Positions 39,027 through 47,923 are shown, counted from the stretch's first letter. The stretch is DNA of 64,000 nucleotides from a bacterium (GCA_025782395.1 JALGZD010000046.1:1-64000); one strand, 5' to 3'. The notes: a model not told the origin generated them from the sequence alone. Made by a program: numbers and translations.

Positions 39027-41376
39027 GTAGAGGGCTCTGCCGGCTCTCGCCGTGCACTGTGCCGGCAGTGCTGTCGAGGGCACGTCTGACGGCCTCGGTG
39101 ACTTCCCTGGGACCGAATGGCTTCTGGAGATAGCCGGCGGCCTCATCAAGGAAGCCCCCGTTCTCCTCACCCTTTGGGTATCCGCTCATCACGACTACCG
39201 GAAGGTTGTAGCCCGCGTTCGCGAAGGCGTCCCAGAGTTCGCGGCCGTTCATCTCAGGCATCACTACGTCGGTCATGACCAGCGAGATATCATTGCCGGA
39301 CTGTTTCATCTCCTCCAGCGCCTCGCGCCCGTTTGTGGCGGACAATACGTCGTAGCCGCTTGTCTTGAGGACATCGATGATGAGCGAGCGAATGCTCTCG
39401 TCGTCCTCGACGACGAGGACCGTCTCGTTTCCTCGCGCCATCTCCAGCCCGGTCTCCTTCGCACTCTCCTGCTGTTCGGGCTCCTTGACCGGCAGGAATA
39501 CGCGGAAGGTCGTGCCCTTGCCCAGCTTGCTCTCGAGTTCCACGAAGCCGCCGTGGCGTCGCACAACGCTGAAGACTATCGAGAGACCCAGACCGGTTCC
39601 CTTGCCTGCCTCCTTGGTTGTGAAGAACGGTTCGAAGATCCTCTCCTTGATCTCGTCGCTCATTCCTGTTCCGGTATCTGTTACCTCAATGAGGTGGCAC
39701 CTCTCGACCCCGGGAACCGTGAAGCGCTGTGCCAGTGGACCTATGTCTGTGAACTCGCGTGTTGTGATATGGATCTCTCCGCCCTCGGGCATGGCATCCT
39801 TCGCATTGACGGCAAGATTCATCACCATCTGAGAGATCTGGTGCTTGTCACCGACCGTCAATCCCATTTCGCCATCGAGGTCGAGCCTAATCTTGATAAC
39901 GTCGCCGAGCATGCGTTTGAGGAGCTCCATCATTTCCTCAATGGTCTCGTTGATGTCAAGAGCGCTTGTCTCTGCCTTGTCCTTGCGGCTGAAAGTCAGG
40001 AGCTGGCGTGTTAGGCCGGCGGCCCGCTCGCTGGCCATGATGATTTCCTTGAGGCCTCCCTGCTCCCTGTACTCTTCCGGCAGACGGATCGTCAGGAGCT
40101 GCGCATAGCCCTGGATCGTCGTCAGGAGGTTGTTGAAGTCGTGCGCGACTCCACCGGCGAGCTGACCGACCGCTTCCATTTTCTTGGAGTGGTAGTACTC
40201 GGCCTCGAGATGTGCTCTTTCCTCGAGCTCGGTCTCGCGAGCCATCGCTCTGGCCATGAGTCCAGCGATGACATCCAGAATACGTGTTTCCTCGTCCGTC
40301 CAGATGCGCACGCGGGAGCACTGCTCGAAGCTCATCCACCCGACCACATTCTTATGCACAGTGATGGGCAGAACAAGAAGAGACCTCACACCCTGCTCGC
40401 TGAGTCCGGAGACACGGTTCTTCGGGAAGAGATTGATATCGTCCACCCGTATCTGCTCGCCGAGCGCGAGACAGTCCCGCCACTCCGGAACCCCTTCGAC
40501 GGGATGTGAGCAATCGACTCCCGCCGATTCAGTCCCGCCGGTGGTCCACTCGTGCGTCACGTTCGTCATGCGCTCGCTCGACAGCCTCTCGACGATGCGA
40601 ACACGATCGAGCGACCACGCCCTTCCGACACGCGTTATGACGCTGTCAAAATGGCTCCTCGGGGAATCGTAGTCCTTGAGAAGGACCTCGGAGATGCGAT
40701 GTAGCAGCGATTCGTAGCGGACCTGGAGCTTCAGACTCTGGCGGGCGACGAGGTTCATCCGTCCCACCCAGAGAATGGCTCCGACTGATGTCAGGAGCGC
40801 CAGATCGTGATCGGTCAGCCGGGGTTCCTGAGCACTGTCTTCCGCAAGCGAGCCGGCCACGAGTACTGTCTCGACACCGTTGTCTGTGATGTTCGGAATC
40901 CAGGTGAAGAAGGGAAGTGACAGATTCGTGCGGACGTTCTCGATCCACTCGCTGGGGTCGGTCTCGCCGTTCACAAGCGCCGGCTCCGACCAGATGGCTG
41001 ACGTTTCCTCGGGAAGCGAGAGCTCGACCGGCCTCTCCTCCCCGTGATAACCCAGGGCTGCTACCGGGCGGTACGTTCCCTCCAAGCCGTTTCGTTCCAG
41101 CACGATGGCGCGCTTCATCCACAGCTCTGCCACTATCGATTTGAGCGCTATGTCATAGAGCGAACCGATAGATCCGGCCATGCCGATATCGTTCTGGAAG
41201 CCTGCGAGAAAGCCGAATGCCTCGCGGGAACGGCGGACCTCCTGAGTCAGGTGGAGTATCTTGTACTCGGAGCGTACGGATTCACCACCGAGCTTCTCCA
41301 CCCGTTTCCGGAGGCCCGCCACACGGCGTTCCAGTTCGACTACGCGGTCTTCTTTCTTGTGTTCGAGATCGGCCAC
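39022..41376 (-). CDS. Cytosolic hybrid histidine kinase (two GAF-like domains, kinase, receiver)
   Basis: An N-terminal coiled coil (residues about 10-45) leads to two GAF-like sensor regions (about 50-210 and 225-390; the second ends VLPITVHKNVVGWMSF). The HisKA site is LAGGVAHDFNNLLTTIQGYA, the ATPase has NLAVNAKDAMPEGG, DTGTGMSDEIKERIFEPFF and GKGTGLGLSIV, and a receiver domain has VVEDDESIRS, the phospho-acceptor VMTDVVMPEMNG and LQKPFGP. There is no membrane span. It lies 26 bases after the FIST gene, so the FIST protein is its likely signal partner. No output DNA-binding domain is encoded here, so phosphotransfer to another protein is expected. Confidence 0.92.
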   Translation of the reverse strand: MADLEHKKEDRVVELERRVAGLRKRVEKLGGESVRSEYKILHLTQEVRRSREAFGFLAGFQNDIGMAGSIGSLYDIALKSIVAELWMKRAIVLERNGLEGTYRPVAALGYHGEERPVELSLPEETSAIWSEPALVNGETDPSEWIENVRTNLSLPFFTWIPNITDNGVETVLVAGSLAEDSAQEPRLTDHDLALLTSVGAILWVGRMNLVARQSLKLQVRYESLLHRISEVLLKDYDSPRSHFDSVITRVGRAWSLDRVRIVERLSSERMTNVTHEWTTGGTESAGVDCSHPVEGVPEWRDCLALGEQIRVDDINLFPKNRVSGLSEQGVRSLLVLPITVHKNVVGWMSFEQCSRVRIWTDEETRILDVIAGLMARAMARETELEERAHLEAEYYHSKKMEAVGQLAGGVAHDFNNLLTTIQGYAQLLTIRLPEEYREQGGLKEIIMASERAAGLTRQLLTFSRKDKAETSALDINETIEEMMELLKRMLGDVIKIRLDLDGEMGLTVGDKHQISQMVMNLAVNAKDAMPEGGEIHITTREFTDIGPLAQRFTVPGVERCHLIEVTDTGTGMSDEIKERIFEPFFTTKEAGKGTGLGLSIVFSVVRRHGGFVELESKLGKGTTFRVFLPVKEPEQQESAKETGLEMARGNETVLVVEDDESIRSLIIDVLKTSGYDVLSATNGREALEEMKQSGNDISLVMTDVVMPEMNGRELWDAFANAGYNLPVVVMSGYPKGEENGGFLDEAAGYLQKPFGPREVTEAVRRALDSTAGTVHGESRQSPLH

Positions 41377-41402
41377 GCTGCCTACTTCCCCACAGGTCTG
41401 TG

Positions 41403-42626
41403 CTAGCGGTCCTCAGAAAGGACGATCAGGACGCCCGTCCAGTCCAGAGCGCGCGAGCCGCCCATGAACGGAGCTACTTCCACGCCCGAGTAGAAACCGA
41501 GCAGCGGCATCTTGGCGCCGATCGTCTTCTGGACGAAGGCCCCTTCCTCTGCGCCCGCGCCACAAAAACCGCTCGTGCGGCCTGCGCAGTCGATGTAGAT
41601 ACCGAGGAACGGGTCGGAATGCTCGACCTCATCAAGAAGCCTCTCGGAGATCCCTCGCGCCGATTCGAGCATCTTCTCATTGCTGCGGCGCATGATCTGG
41701 ACCTTTTCACCCGGCCCGAAGTCCGATTCGAAAAGTATCAGCGAACCGTCCTCGGGATTGACCCCGGCGATGAGGCGGTTGACGTACTCGTCCTCCTTGA
41801 AATCACCGTACGGGTCGTTGCTGTAGTTTGCCCCGAGAGTCACCAGAAGCGAATACTGCTGCCAGTCGTTGCCCGCTCCGGCTCCGATGATATCCTCGAT
41901 GACGTTGAGGGCGGGTCTACCATCCAGTTCGCGGACGACAGGACCCTCGATGCTTGTGATGGTGTGGTAGTCGCTCGCCGGCTCGCACCCGTGGCTGATG
42001 GCGTGGTGGACGGAGCAGTTCCCTGAGATGACGACTCCTGCCGCGTGCTGCGTGAGGGCCTGGTCACCGGCGAAGACCGGCGCCTCGTGCCACTGATAGT
42101 CCTTCATGACTCCCCCGCCCAGAAGCGGTATGTGCGGGACGGGAAGCGACTTCTCCACTCCCTTGACCAGCTGACTGGCGAGGTTGACGGCGAATGGGTC
42201 TGACTGCTTGATGGAATCGTAGAAGAAGAGCGCGCCCCTGGAGTCGGGCGTCGACTGCTCGGAGAGGAGTCGACCGAATTCGACGCCGGCGGCCTCCTCA
42301 TCGTCGCTCAGATTGCCGACCGTTACGGCATTGAAGCGGATGTTGTCGGCCGAGACGACGGCAACGCCTGTCTCGTAACCTCCGTAGCCGATCTTCTCGT
42401 TCGTGATTACGCCGACGGTCATTCCGCCGATGAGCGTGGTCTCACCAACGACCTCTCGAATGCCCCTGAGAAAGGTGAACGGATCGTGGTTGCCGCCACA
42501 GAACGCCATTGTGAAATCGCTCTTGTCTGTTGACGCGTACATCATTGCCTTCTCAGCTGCGTGACGCCCGGCAGCTGCTGAATCCGTCTTGTCGGAATAA
42601 CCGACTCCGGATCGCACTGACTTCAT
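41403..42626 (-). CDS. FIST-domain sensory protein
   Basis: Two-part protein with FIST_N (about residues 25-220; MAFCGGNHDPFTFLRGI, IGGMTVGVITNEKIGYGG) and FIST_C (about 230-395; FLGIYIDCAGRTSGFCGAGA, LGFYSGVEVAPFMG). FIST proteins are predicted small-ligand sensors, possibly for amino acids, and usually work with signal-transduction proteins. The ATG at 42626 has GAGGAGG upstream. Its gene directly precedes the hybrid kinase and follows a candidate sigma-54 promoter. The ligand is unknown. Confidence 0.9.
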   Translation of the reverse strand: MKSVRSGVGYSDKTDSAAAGRHAAEKAMMYASTDKSDFTMAFCGGNHDPFTFLRGIREVVGETTLIGGMTVGVITNEKIGYGGYETGVAVVSADNIRFNAVTVGNLSDDEEAAGVEFGRLLSEQSTPDSRGALFFYDSIKQSDPFAVNLASQLVKGVEKSLPVPHIPLLGGGVMKDYQWHEAPVFAGDQALTQHAAGVVISGNCSVHHAISHGCEPASDYHTITSIEGPVVRELDGRPALNVIEDIIGAGAGNDWQQYSLLVTLGANYSNDPYGDFKEDEYVNRLIAGVNPEDGSLILFESDFGPGEKVQIMRRSNEKMLESARGISERLLDEVEHSDPFLGIYIDCAGRTSGFCGAGAEEGAFVQKTIGAKMPLLGFYSGVEVAPFMGGSRALDWTGVLIVLSEDR

Positions 42627-42721
42627 GGTTTCCTCCTCACGCGGGTTGGTTCCCTGCTTGGACGGACTGTCCAGCGAGCAGCCCTTTCCTGGCTGAAGAC
42701 GTATGAAGCTGCCCCATGTAC

Positions 42722-42737
42722 AGCAAGAGGTGTACCA
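42722..42737 (-). promoter_or_regulatory. Candidate sigma-54 (-24/-12) promoter for the FIST/kinase pair
   Basis: The minus strand reads TGGTACACCTCTTGCT, with GG and GC ten bases apart as required for RpoN. The match to TGGYRYR-N4-TTGCW is complete. The predicted start lies about 85 bases before the FIST ATG. This is a sequence match only, with no known rpoN or activator gene in the window. Confidence 0.5.
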
Positions 42738-42980
42738 GCAAAGGGGTCAGAAGAAGTCTCAAGACGGGTCGGATTGTGCCTAAACTGTGCTTTCATTGAA
42801 CAGACGGGCCTCACGTTGACAAAACGTGCGGCTCGTGTGGCAGTATGCAACCTGGGGTGGGGATCAGCGCAGAATGGTGGTCACGGAGTGAACAGTGCGG
42901 CGTGCGCAGCGGGATGAAGGGATGAGCCGGAGAGATGGGCGCAGAACAAGCGCCGTTCGCGCATCCCCATACCAGAATAC

Positions 42981-43046
42981 GAGACGGCGGCCCGGAGGCC
43001 GCCGTCTCACAGTAGTGGGTCTTCAGCCGAAGGTGGACCCACTACT
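42981..43046 (-). terminator. Tandem hairpins downstream of the KamA-like gene
   Basis: Two stable inverted repeats lie side by side. At 42981-43008, gagacggcggcc pairs with ggccgccgtctc over 12 bases with a four-base loop. At 43011-43046, agtagtgggtc pairs with gacccactact and overlaps the KamA-like stop codon. Neither is followed by a clear U tract. In the rest of the gap 42627-42980 I see the sigma-54 match and no gene. Confidence 0.6.
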
Positions 43047-44121
43047 TATGTGGAGCAGCGTTCATGATGGTCGTGTTTGTCGGCGTGCCTGCGCCTGCGC
43101 TTTGGCGGTTCCCGAGGTGAGCGGCCGCCTTCTCCGGAGACCAGCCCATCATGCGGACCTTGTCGCCGCGGGCGATGGTTATGAGATGGGGCACGCAGAA
43201 ACCGGATGTCTTGTTCTCGAGAGCGGCCACGAGATTGCTGGCGCGTTCTCCATCGACCATGAAATGCTCGGTCCCGGGAGCGGAGATACCCCAGATCGTG
43301 TAGTACGGTAGCACCTGAAGCGCAGCCAGACGTTCGTTGAGCTCCTTCAGGATGTCCGGGTCGTCGTTTATCCCTCTCAGGAGCGGGCCCTGCTGGAGCA
43401 TGACGATACCGGCATCCGCCATCATCCTGATTCCCTTTTCGAGCTCAGGTGTGAGCTCGCGCGCGTGGAGGAACGAGAAGATCACGTAGATGGGTCTGTG
43501 CTCAGCCAGCATGTCCACGAGGGACTGAGTAATCCTGGACGGGACATAAATGGGCGCCCGTGATGTAATCCGGATGATCTGGACGTGTTCTATCGCACGC
43601 ACCGAGGAGACCCAGAAGTGGAGTTCCTCGTCGCTCAGAAAGAGCGGCTCCCCACCGGTAATGATCACGTCGCGTATGGAGTCGTTGCTCCTGATGTAGT
43701 CGAGTGCCACATGAGCGTCGTTCTGGCTCAGGTGCTGGACCTTGTGTCCTTTTCTGAAGCAGAAGCGACAATGCGAAGGGCAGCCGAGGGTTGGCATGAG
43801 CAAGAGCTTACCGGGATACCTGTGGACGATCCCGGGGCAGGGCTGAAATGCTGCTTCGTCGGCATGGACATCATCGCTGTGTTCGCCGGGCCGATGGACC
43901 AGTTCGTCCATTGTAGGAATCACGACCCTGCGGAGTGGATCATTCAGGTCATTCGGGTCCAGGAGATCCAGGTAATGTCTCGATATCTTGATCGGGTATA
44001 TAGTCTTGAGACTCTCGATCGCCTGCTTCTCGCCGTCGGAGAGCTTGATGATCCGCTCGAGCTCAGACTGGGTGGTCACGACCCTCTCGTACTCTCTCTG
44101 CCATTGATCCCTGTGCTTCAT
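43042..44121 (-). CDS. Divergent KamA-family (lysine 2,3-aminomutase-like) radical SAM protein
   Basis: PLP/radical SAM aminomutase-like protein of 359 residues. The cluster motif CPSHCRFCF (Cys114, 118, 121), ITGGEPLFLSDEEL, LLRGINDD and TSGFCVPHL place it in the KamA family. The aspartate of LLRGIND (Asp293 in clostridial KamA) is kept. The second lysine-binding aspartate (Asp330, in YIYQCDLSLG) is replaced: the region reads YTIWGISAPGTEHF. The PLP-lysine loop GGGGKTP is also absent; ARGDKVRMMG is the nearest lysine. Lysine specificity is therefore doubtful. The ATG at 44121 follows GGAGG; the frame open to 44241 is unsupported. It follows the dapF-dapA-tautomerase run after a gap of 197 bases. 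Confidence 0.85.
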   Translation of the reverse strand: MKHRDQWQREYERVVTTQSELERIIKLSDGEKQAIESLKTIYPIKISRHYLDLLDPNDLNDPLRRVVIPTMDELVHRPGEHSDDVHADEAAFQPCPGIVHRYPGKLLLMPTLGCPSHCRFCFRKGHKVQHLSQNDAHVALDYIRSNDSIRDVIITGGEPLFLSDEELHFWVSSVRAIEHVQIIRITSRAPIYVPSRITQSLVDMLAEHRPIYVIFSFLHARELTPELEKGIRMMADAGIVMLQQGPLLRGINDDPDILKELNERLAALQVLPYYTIWGISAPGTEHFMVDGERASNLVAALENKTSGFCVPHLITIARGDKVRMMGWSPEKAAAHLGNRQSAGAGTPTNTTIMNAAPHK

Positions 44122-44272
44122 ACGTCCTCCCTCGAAGTAGGTGAAGCCGGAGGATGTCCCCAACTCCCCAAAAACAACATACCGCGACGCTCGCCCGGTT
44201 GTTTCCCGAACGTGCACCGCGGTAGCCGACCGCATAGTCATCCAACGACAGACTACGTGCGGAGACTCTGCC

Positions 44273-44302
44273 TGTCTAGTCCTAACTTAGGGGTATTGGC
44301 AA
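44273..44302 (-). promoter_or_regulatory. Weak putative promoter for the KamA-like gene
   Basis: Minus-strand TTGCCA, an 18-base spacer and TAGACA in the 197-base gap between the tautomerase and KamA-like genes. Only the -35 box is good. Confidence 0.3.
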
Positions 44303-44318
44303 GATGCCTAAGGGCTGG

Positions 44319-44507
44319 CTACTTCTTTGGGGAATATGGCACGCCCCCACTTCCCCAAGCGTCTTTCGGTACATCACGGATTATGACCGTAACGACCTCA
44401 GCAGGAGCGCCGGACGTACGCACGATCGCCTCGGTTACCTCAGCTATCATGCGCTTCTTTGTTTCGGCGTTGCGCCCTTCGATCAACGAGATCTCGACCA
44501 GCGGCAT
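44319..44507 (-). CDS. 4-oxalocrotonate tautomerase family protein
   Basis: 62-residue keto-enol tautomerase-type protein. Pro after the initiator Met (MPLVEISLIEGRNAETKKRM) would be the catalytic base, and TVIIRDVPKDAWGSGG supplies the conserved arginine/tryptophan region. It lies 12 bases downstream of dapA, so is probably cotranscribed with dapF-dapA. Substrate unknown; such small paralogues are often promiscuous. Confidence 0.9.
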   Translation of the reverse strand: MPLVEISLIEGRNAETKKRMIAEVTEAIVRTSGAPAEVVTVIIRDVPKDAWGSGGVPYSPKK

Positions 44508-44519
44508 TCCCGCCTCTTC

Positions 44520-45395
44520 TCACGTCTGGATGGCTTGTCTCATGAGCTCAAGTCCGCGCTGCATCCTCGCTGCTCCTTCTGAGCTCAGCACAACAAGCGG
44601 GGACCTCAGCTCAGGACTGTCGATGAGGCCGAGCTTGTGCATGGCGTACTTCACGGGTCCCGGATTAGATTCGACGAAGAGCGCCTTCGCAATCGGTCTC
44701 AGGCGGTGATGCAGCTCGGCGGCGCGTTCCGGACTCGCAGGCCATGCGTTCACCATCTGGAGCACCATGCGTGGGACGACATTCGCGGCAACCGATACGA
44801 CGCCGGTCGCTCCGACAGCCATCATGGGAAGTGTCTGAGGATCATCTCCGGACAGCACAGTGATGTCGCAGAGCTCCACGATCTCGCTCACCTGATCCAC
44901 CGATCCGGCGGCTTCCTTTATCGCGACGATGTTGCTTACCTCGAAGAGCCTTGCGACTGTCTCCGGCAGCATGTTCGTTCCGGTTCGTCCGGGTACATTG
45001 TAGAGCACAATCGGGATGTCGACCGATTCTGCGACGGTGCTGTAGTGCCGGTACTGTCCCTCCGGAGTCGGCTTGTTATAGTAGGGTGTGATGATGAGAG
45101 CTCCGTGAGCCCCTGCCGTCTGCGCGGCTGCCGTGAGCCTGATGGTCTCGGTGGTCGAATTCGATCCGGTGCCCGGTATGACGTACATCGAATCACCGAC
45201 CTCATCGAGACAGATGTCTATGAGACGGAGACGTTCGTCATCGCTCAGCGTTGCGGCTTCCCCCGTGCATCCCGCGGGTACGATTCCGTTGGTGCCTGCG
45301 TCCTTGTGCAGACGCAGAATCCGCCTGAGCGACTGCTCATCAAGAGAACCGTCTTTCATGGGCGTGACAATGGCCACGAGCGATCCTGAGAACAT
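44520..45395 (-). CDS. dapA: 4-hydroxy-tetrahydrodipicolinate synthase
   Basis: Condenses pyruvate with aspartate semialdehyde, the committed step to DAP and lysine. Schiff-base lysine in IVAIKEAAGSVDQV, GTGSNSTTETI, ITPYYNKPTPEGQYRHY and the arginine in LYNVPGRTG are all present; TGEAATLSDDE is the N-terminal motif. 291 residues, full length. The start lies two bases after the dapF stop. Confidence 0.97.
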   Translation of the reverse strand: MFSGSLVAIVTPMKDGSLDEQSLRRILRLHKDAGTNGIVPAGCTGEAATLSDDERLRLIDICLDEVGDSMYVIPGTGSNSTTETIRLTAAAQTAGAHGALIITPYYNKPTPEGQYRHYSTVAESVDIPIVLYNVPGRTGTNMLPETVARLFEVSNIVAIKEAAGSVDQVSEIVELCDITVLSGDDPQTLPMMAVGATGVVSVAANVVPRMVLQMVNAWPASPERAAELHHRLRPIAKALFVESNPGPVKYAMHKLGLIDSPELRSPLVVLSSEGAARMQRGLELMRQAIQT

Positions 45396-45397
45396 GA

Positions 45398-46216
45398 CTA
45401 ATCCTCCGAAAGCTGGAGCTTGCCCCAGTAAATGATGCGCGCGTCGCCCGAGAGTGACACGTCGCAGAAACCGTGGTCGCTCATGTAGAAATCGATGATG
45501 AGAGGTTTCCCTCCCTGGGTCATAACAACCGCAGGCGACCCGGTCCTGTCGAGTGCCGCCATCATGAGCGCCGTGGCGACAGCTCCGGTCCCGCAGGCCA
45601 GCGTCTCATCCTCGACACCGCGCTCGTAGGTGCGCAGTCTCAGTGTGCCGTCAGGCTTCACCGTGACGAAATCCACATTTGTCCCTTCCGGGGCGAATCT
45701 CGAGTGGTACCTGATGAGGCGCCCCATTTCGACCACGGGATAGCTCTGCACATCCTCGACCTCGATCACGGTGTGCGGGACGCCCGTATTGACTCTGCAC
45801 AGCGCCAGTGTCTCGCCGTCTATTGTGAGCGTCGTGTTCATGATGATGGCGCGCGGGGCGGGCAGCATCAGTCTGACGCTGCCGTCCTCATGGACCGCGG
45901 CGCGATGAAGTCCTGCCCTGCTCTCAAACTCCATCTCTCGCCCGGTGATCCCAAGCTCGCTTGCGAATCGCGCGACGCAGCGGCCGCCGTTGCCGCACAT
46001 ATCTGCCTCGCTGCCGTCTGCATTGAAGTATCTCATTCTGAACCCGTGGTCCCGGCTTTCACCGACCAGGATCAGACCATCCGCTCCGATCGACATCCGC
46101 CGCCGGCAGAGCTGTTTCGTAAGCTCTCTGACGTCCCGGCCTATTGCCCCTCTCCGGTTGTCGATGACGATGAAGTCGTTGCCTGCCCCGCTCATCTTTG
46201 CGAACTCAAGCTCCAC
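45398..46216 (-). CDS. dapF: Diaminopimelate epimerase
   Basis: PLP-independent epimerase converting LL- to meso-DAP for murein and lysine. Both catalytic cysteines are seen, in DMCGNGGRCVARF and LACGTGAVATAL; MSGAGNDFIVIDNR begins the protein. GTG start at 46216 with a GGGGG stretch before it. Sits between the Ig-domain lipoprotein and dapA in the argF transcript. Confidence 0.97.
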   Translation of the reverse strand: MELEFAKMSGAGNDFIVIDNRRGAIGRDVRELTKQLCRRRMSIGADGLILVGESRDHGFRMRYFNADGSEADMCGNGGRCVARFASELGITGREMEFESRAGLHRAAVHEDGSVRLMLPAPRAIIMNTTLTIDGETLALCRVNTGVPHTVIEVEDVQSYPVVEMGRLIRYHSRFAPEGTNVDFVTVKPDGTLRLRTYERGVEDETLACGTGAVATALMMAALDRTGSPAVVMTQGGKPLIIDFYMSDHGFCDVSLSGDARIIYWGKLQLSED

Positions 46217-46230
46217 GTGTTCCCCCTGCC

Positions 46231-47019
46231 TTATTCCCCAGTTGCATCGTGAGAATGCTCTTCATCTGTGAGAGGAAGCTCCAGCGGGAGGTCCAGGTCT
46301 CCAATGCTGTCGCCGGAGGCGCTGACGAGCGCTCCTGACTCGAAGATGCCACCGGTCTCTTCGCCCGGCCGGTAGAGTCCATCAAGATCCGCGTCGATGA
46401 AGGCGAGCATCGAATACGGCTCGTTGCGAGGCCTGACGTGGGCAACAAGAAACGCGCCGTCGTCGTTCGTGAGAGCCTCGTATCCGCAACGCGAGTAGGC
46501 TCCGGATGAATCGGGTTGTGGGACGTGCCGGCAGGCCCACACGGTGGCGCCGGAAACTCCCTCTCCCGTCAGAACCACATGTCCTCCTATCCAGGCATCA
46601 TCGATGACTTCGCCTGTGGAGAAAGCGAACTCGAACGGTATACCCATGGCCACGTTGTGGAAGTCGGCAGCGCTCTCAGTGACGCGCACAATGTAAGTAG
46701 TGGAGTCAGAGAAGCCGACGGCCGGACGCGCCTCGAGCGCGGTCGCATGCCAGCGGAGATTCCTGAACTCGACGTTGGGCGTTACGGAGAAAGCCCTCTC
46801 GGCAGAGCGCCGGTCCATCTCCTCGCTGAAGCGTATCTCAATTGCTGCCAATGGTTCTACCATGAGCGCACCCGCCAAGGGTCGCGTAGAGATGACCTCC
46901 GGTGGCGTCGCGTCAGGGGGTCCACCCGGCGGAAGACCGGGTCGCGCGCATCCCCAGAGCACGGTGCCGGCAATGATAGCGACAGTCACTCGCACGAATC
47001 GATCGCACCGCACTCTCAT
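46231..47019 (-). CDS. Lipoprotein with SbsA-type Ig-like domain
   Basis: Signal peptide with lipobox VLWGC (Cys24), followed by a PGLPPGGPPDATPPEV linker and an SbsA/Big_5-like Ig domain (IEIRFSEEMDRRSAERAFSV). The remaining residues look like a second beta domain (GGHVVLTGEGVSGATVWACR ... AFIDADLDGLYRPGEE). This type is common in the FCB superphylum, usually outer-membrane bound with no known function. The ATG at 47019 is four bases past the argF stop. Probably cotranscribed with argF and dapF although not obviously related in function. Confidence 0.82.
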   Translation of the reverse strand: MRVRCDRFVRVTVAIIAGTVLWGCARPGLPPGGPPDATPPEVISTRPLAGALMVEPLAAIEIRFSEEMDRRSAERAFSVTPNVEFRNLRWHATALEARPAVGFSDSTTYIVRVTESAADFHNVAMGIPFEFAFSTGEVIDDAWIGGHVVLTGEGVSGATVWACRHVPQPDSSGAYSRCGYEALTNDDGAFLVAHVRPRNEPYSMLAFIDADLDGLYRPGEETGGIFESGALVSASGDSIGDLDLPLELPLTDEEHSHDATGE

Positions 47020-47023
47020 CCGG

Positions 47024-47923
47024 CTACTCTCCCATGAGGTCAACCATGATCGCCTTCTGTGCGTGGAGTCTGTTCTCGGCCTGGTCGAACACAACCGAGT
47101 GGCGTCCGTCCATCACCTCGTCGGTGATCTCGTCACCCCTGTGGGCCGGCAGACAATGAAGCACTATGACGTCGTCTTTCGCGTGCTCTACCAACTCGGC
47201 GTTCACCTGATACGGCTGGAACCGGCGTCTCCGCTCAGCCGCCTCATCTTCCTGTCCCATGCTTGCCCAGACATCAGTGTAGATGACGTCGGCTCCGGTG
47301 ACGGCCTCGACCGGATCGTTGATGAGTCTGATGTTGGCGCCTTTGGCGCGGGCGGCCTCAAGCAGTGTCTCGTTTGGTGCGTATCCGGAGGGTCCGCCGA
47401 TCCTGAGTTCGAAAGGCATGTTGCCGGCTGCATTCACCCAGGAGTTGGCGACGTTGTTGCCGTCTCCAATGAAGGCTATCACGCTGTTGCTCATGTTCTT
47501 GCCATGCTCGATGCACGTCAGTATATCGCCCATGATCTGACAGGGGTGATTCAGATCGGTGAGACCGTTGATCACCGGAATGTCGGCGGCCGCCGCCAGT
47601 TCGGTGCAATTAGAGTGCGCAAAGGTTCGGATCATGATGCCGTGCACATACCGTGTGAGGACCTTTCCGATGTCAGAGATGGATTCTCTCTGTCCCATCT
47701 TGACCTCTGCATCCGTGACGTACATCGGGTGCGCTCCCAACTCCACCACTCCCACTTCGAAGCTTACCCTCGTTCTGAGAGATGGCTTGTGGAATATGAG
47801 AGCGACCGTCTTCCCCGAAAGGTCATTTCTCCGACCGCGCGTGCGCTTGAGTTCCGCCGCGAGGTTCAAGAGCTCGTCCATCTTGCCGCGATCGACATCC
47901 GCTATCGAAATAAAATCCTGCAT
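47024..47923 (-). CDS. argF: Ornithine carbamoyltransferase
   Basis: Makes citrulline from ornithine and carbamoyl phosphate in arginine synthesis. KPSLRTRVSFEVG binds carbamoyl phosphate, LTDLNHPCQIMGD follows, and VLHCLPAHRGDEIT is the ornithine-binding motif, which excludes aspartate carbamoyltransferase. The ATG at 47923 (MQDFISIAD) has GGAGGATGG before it; a longer frame to 48037 overlaps the promoter and is not used. 299 residues. Confidence 0.96.
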   Translation of the reverse strand: MQDFISIADVDRGKMDELLNLAAELKRTRGRRNDLSGKTVALIFHKPSLRTRVSFEVGVVELGAHPMYVTDAEVKMGQRESISDIGKVLTRYVHGIMIRTFAHSNCTELAAAADIPVINGLTDLNHPCQIMGDILTCIEHGKNMSNSVIAFIGDGNNVANSWVNAAGNMPFELRIGGPSGYAPNETLLEAARAKGANIRLINDPVEAVTGADVIYTDVWASMGQEDEAAERRRRFQPYQVNAELVEHAKDDVIVLHCLPAHRGDEITDEVMDGRHSVVFDQAENRLHAQKAIMVDLMGE

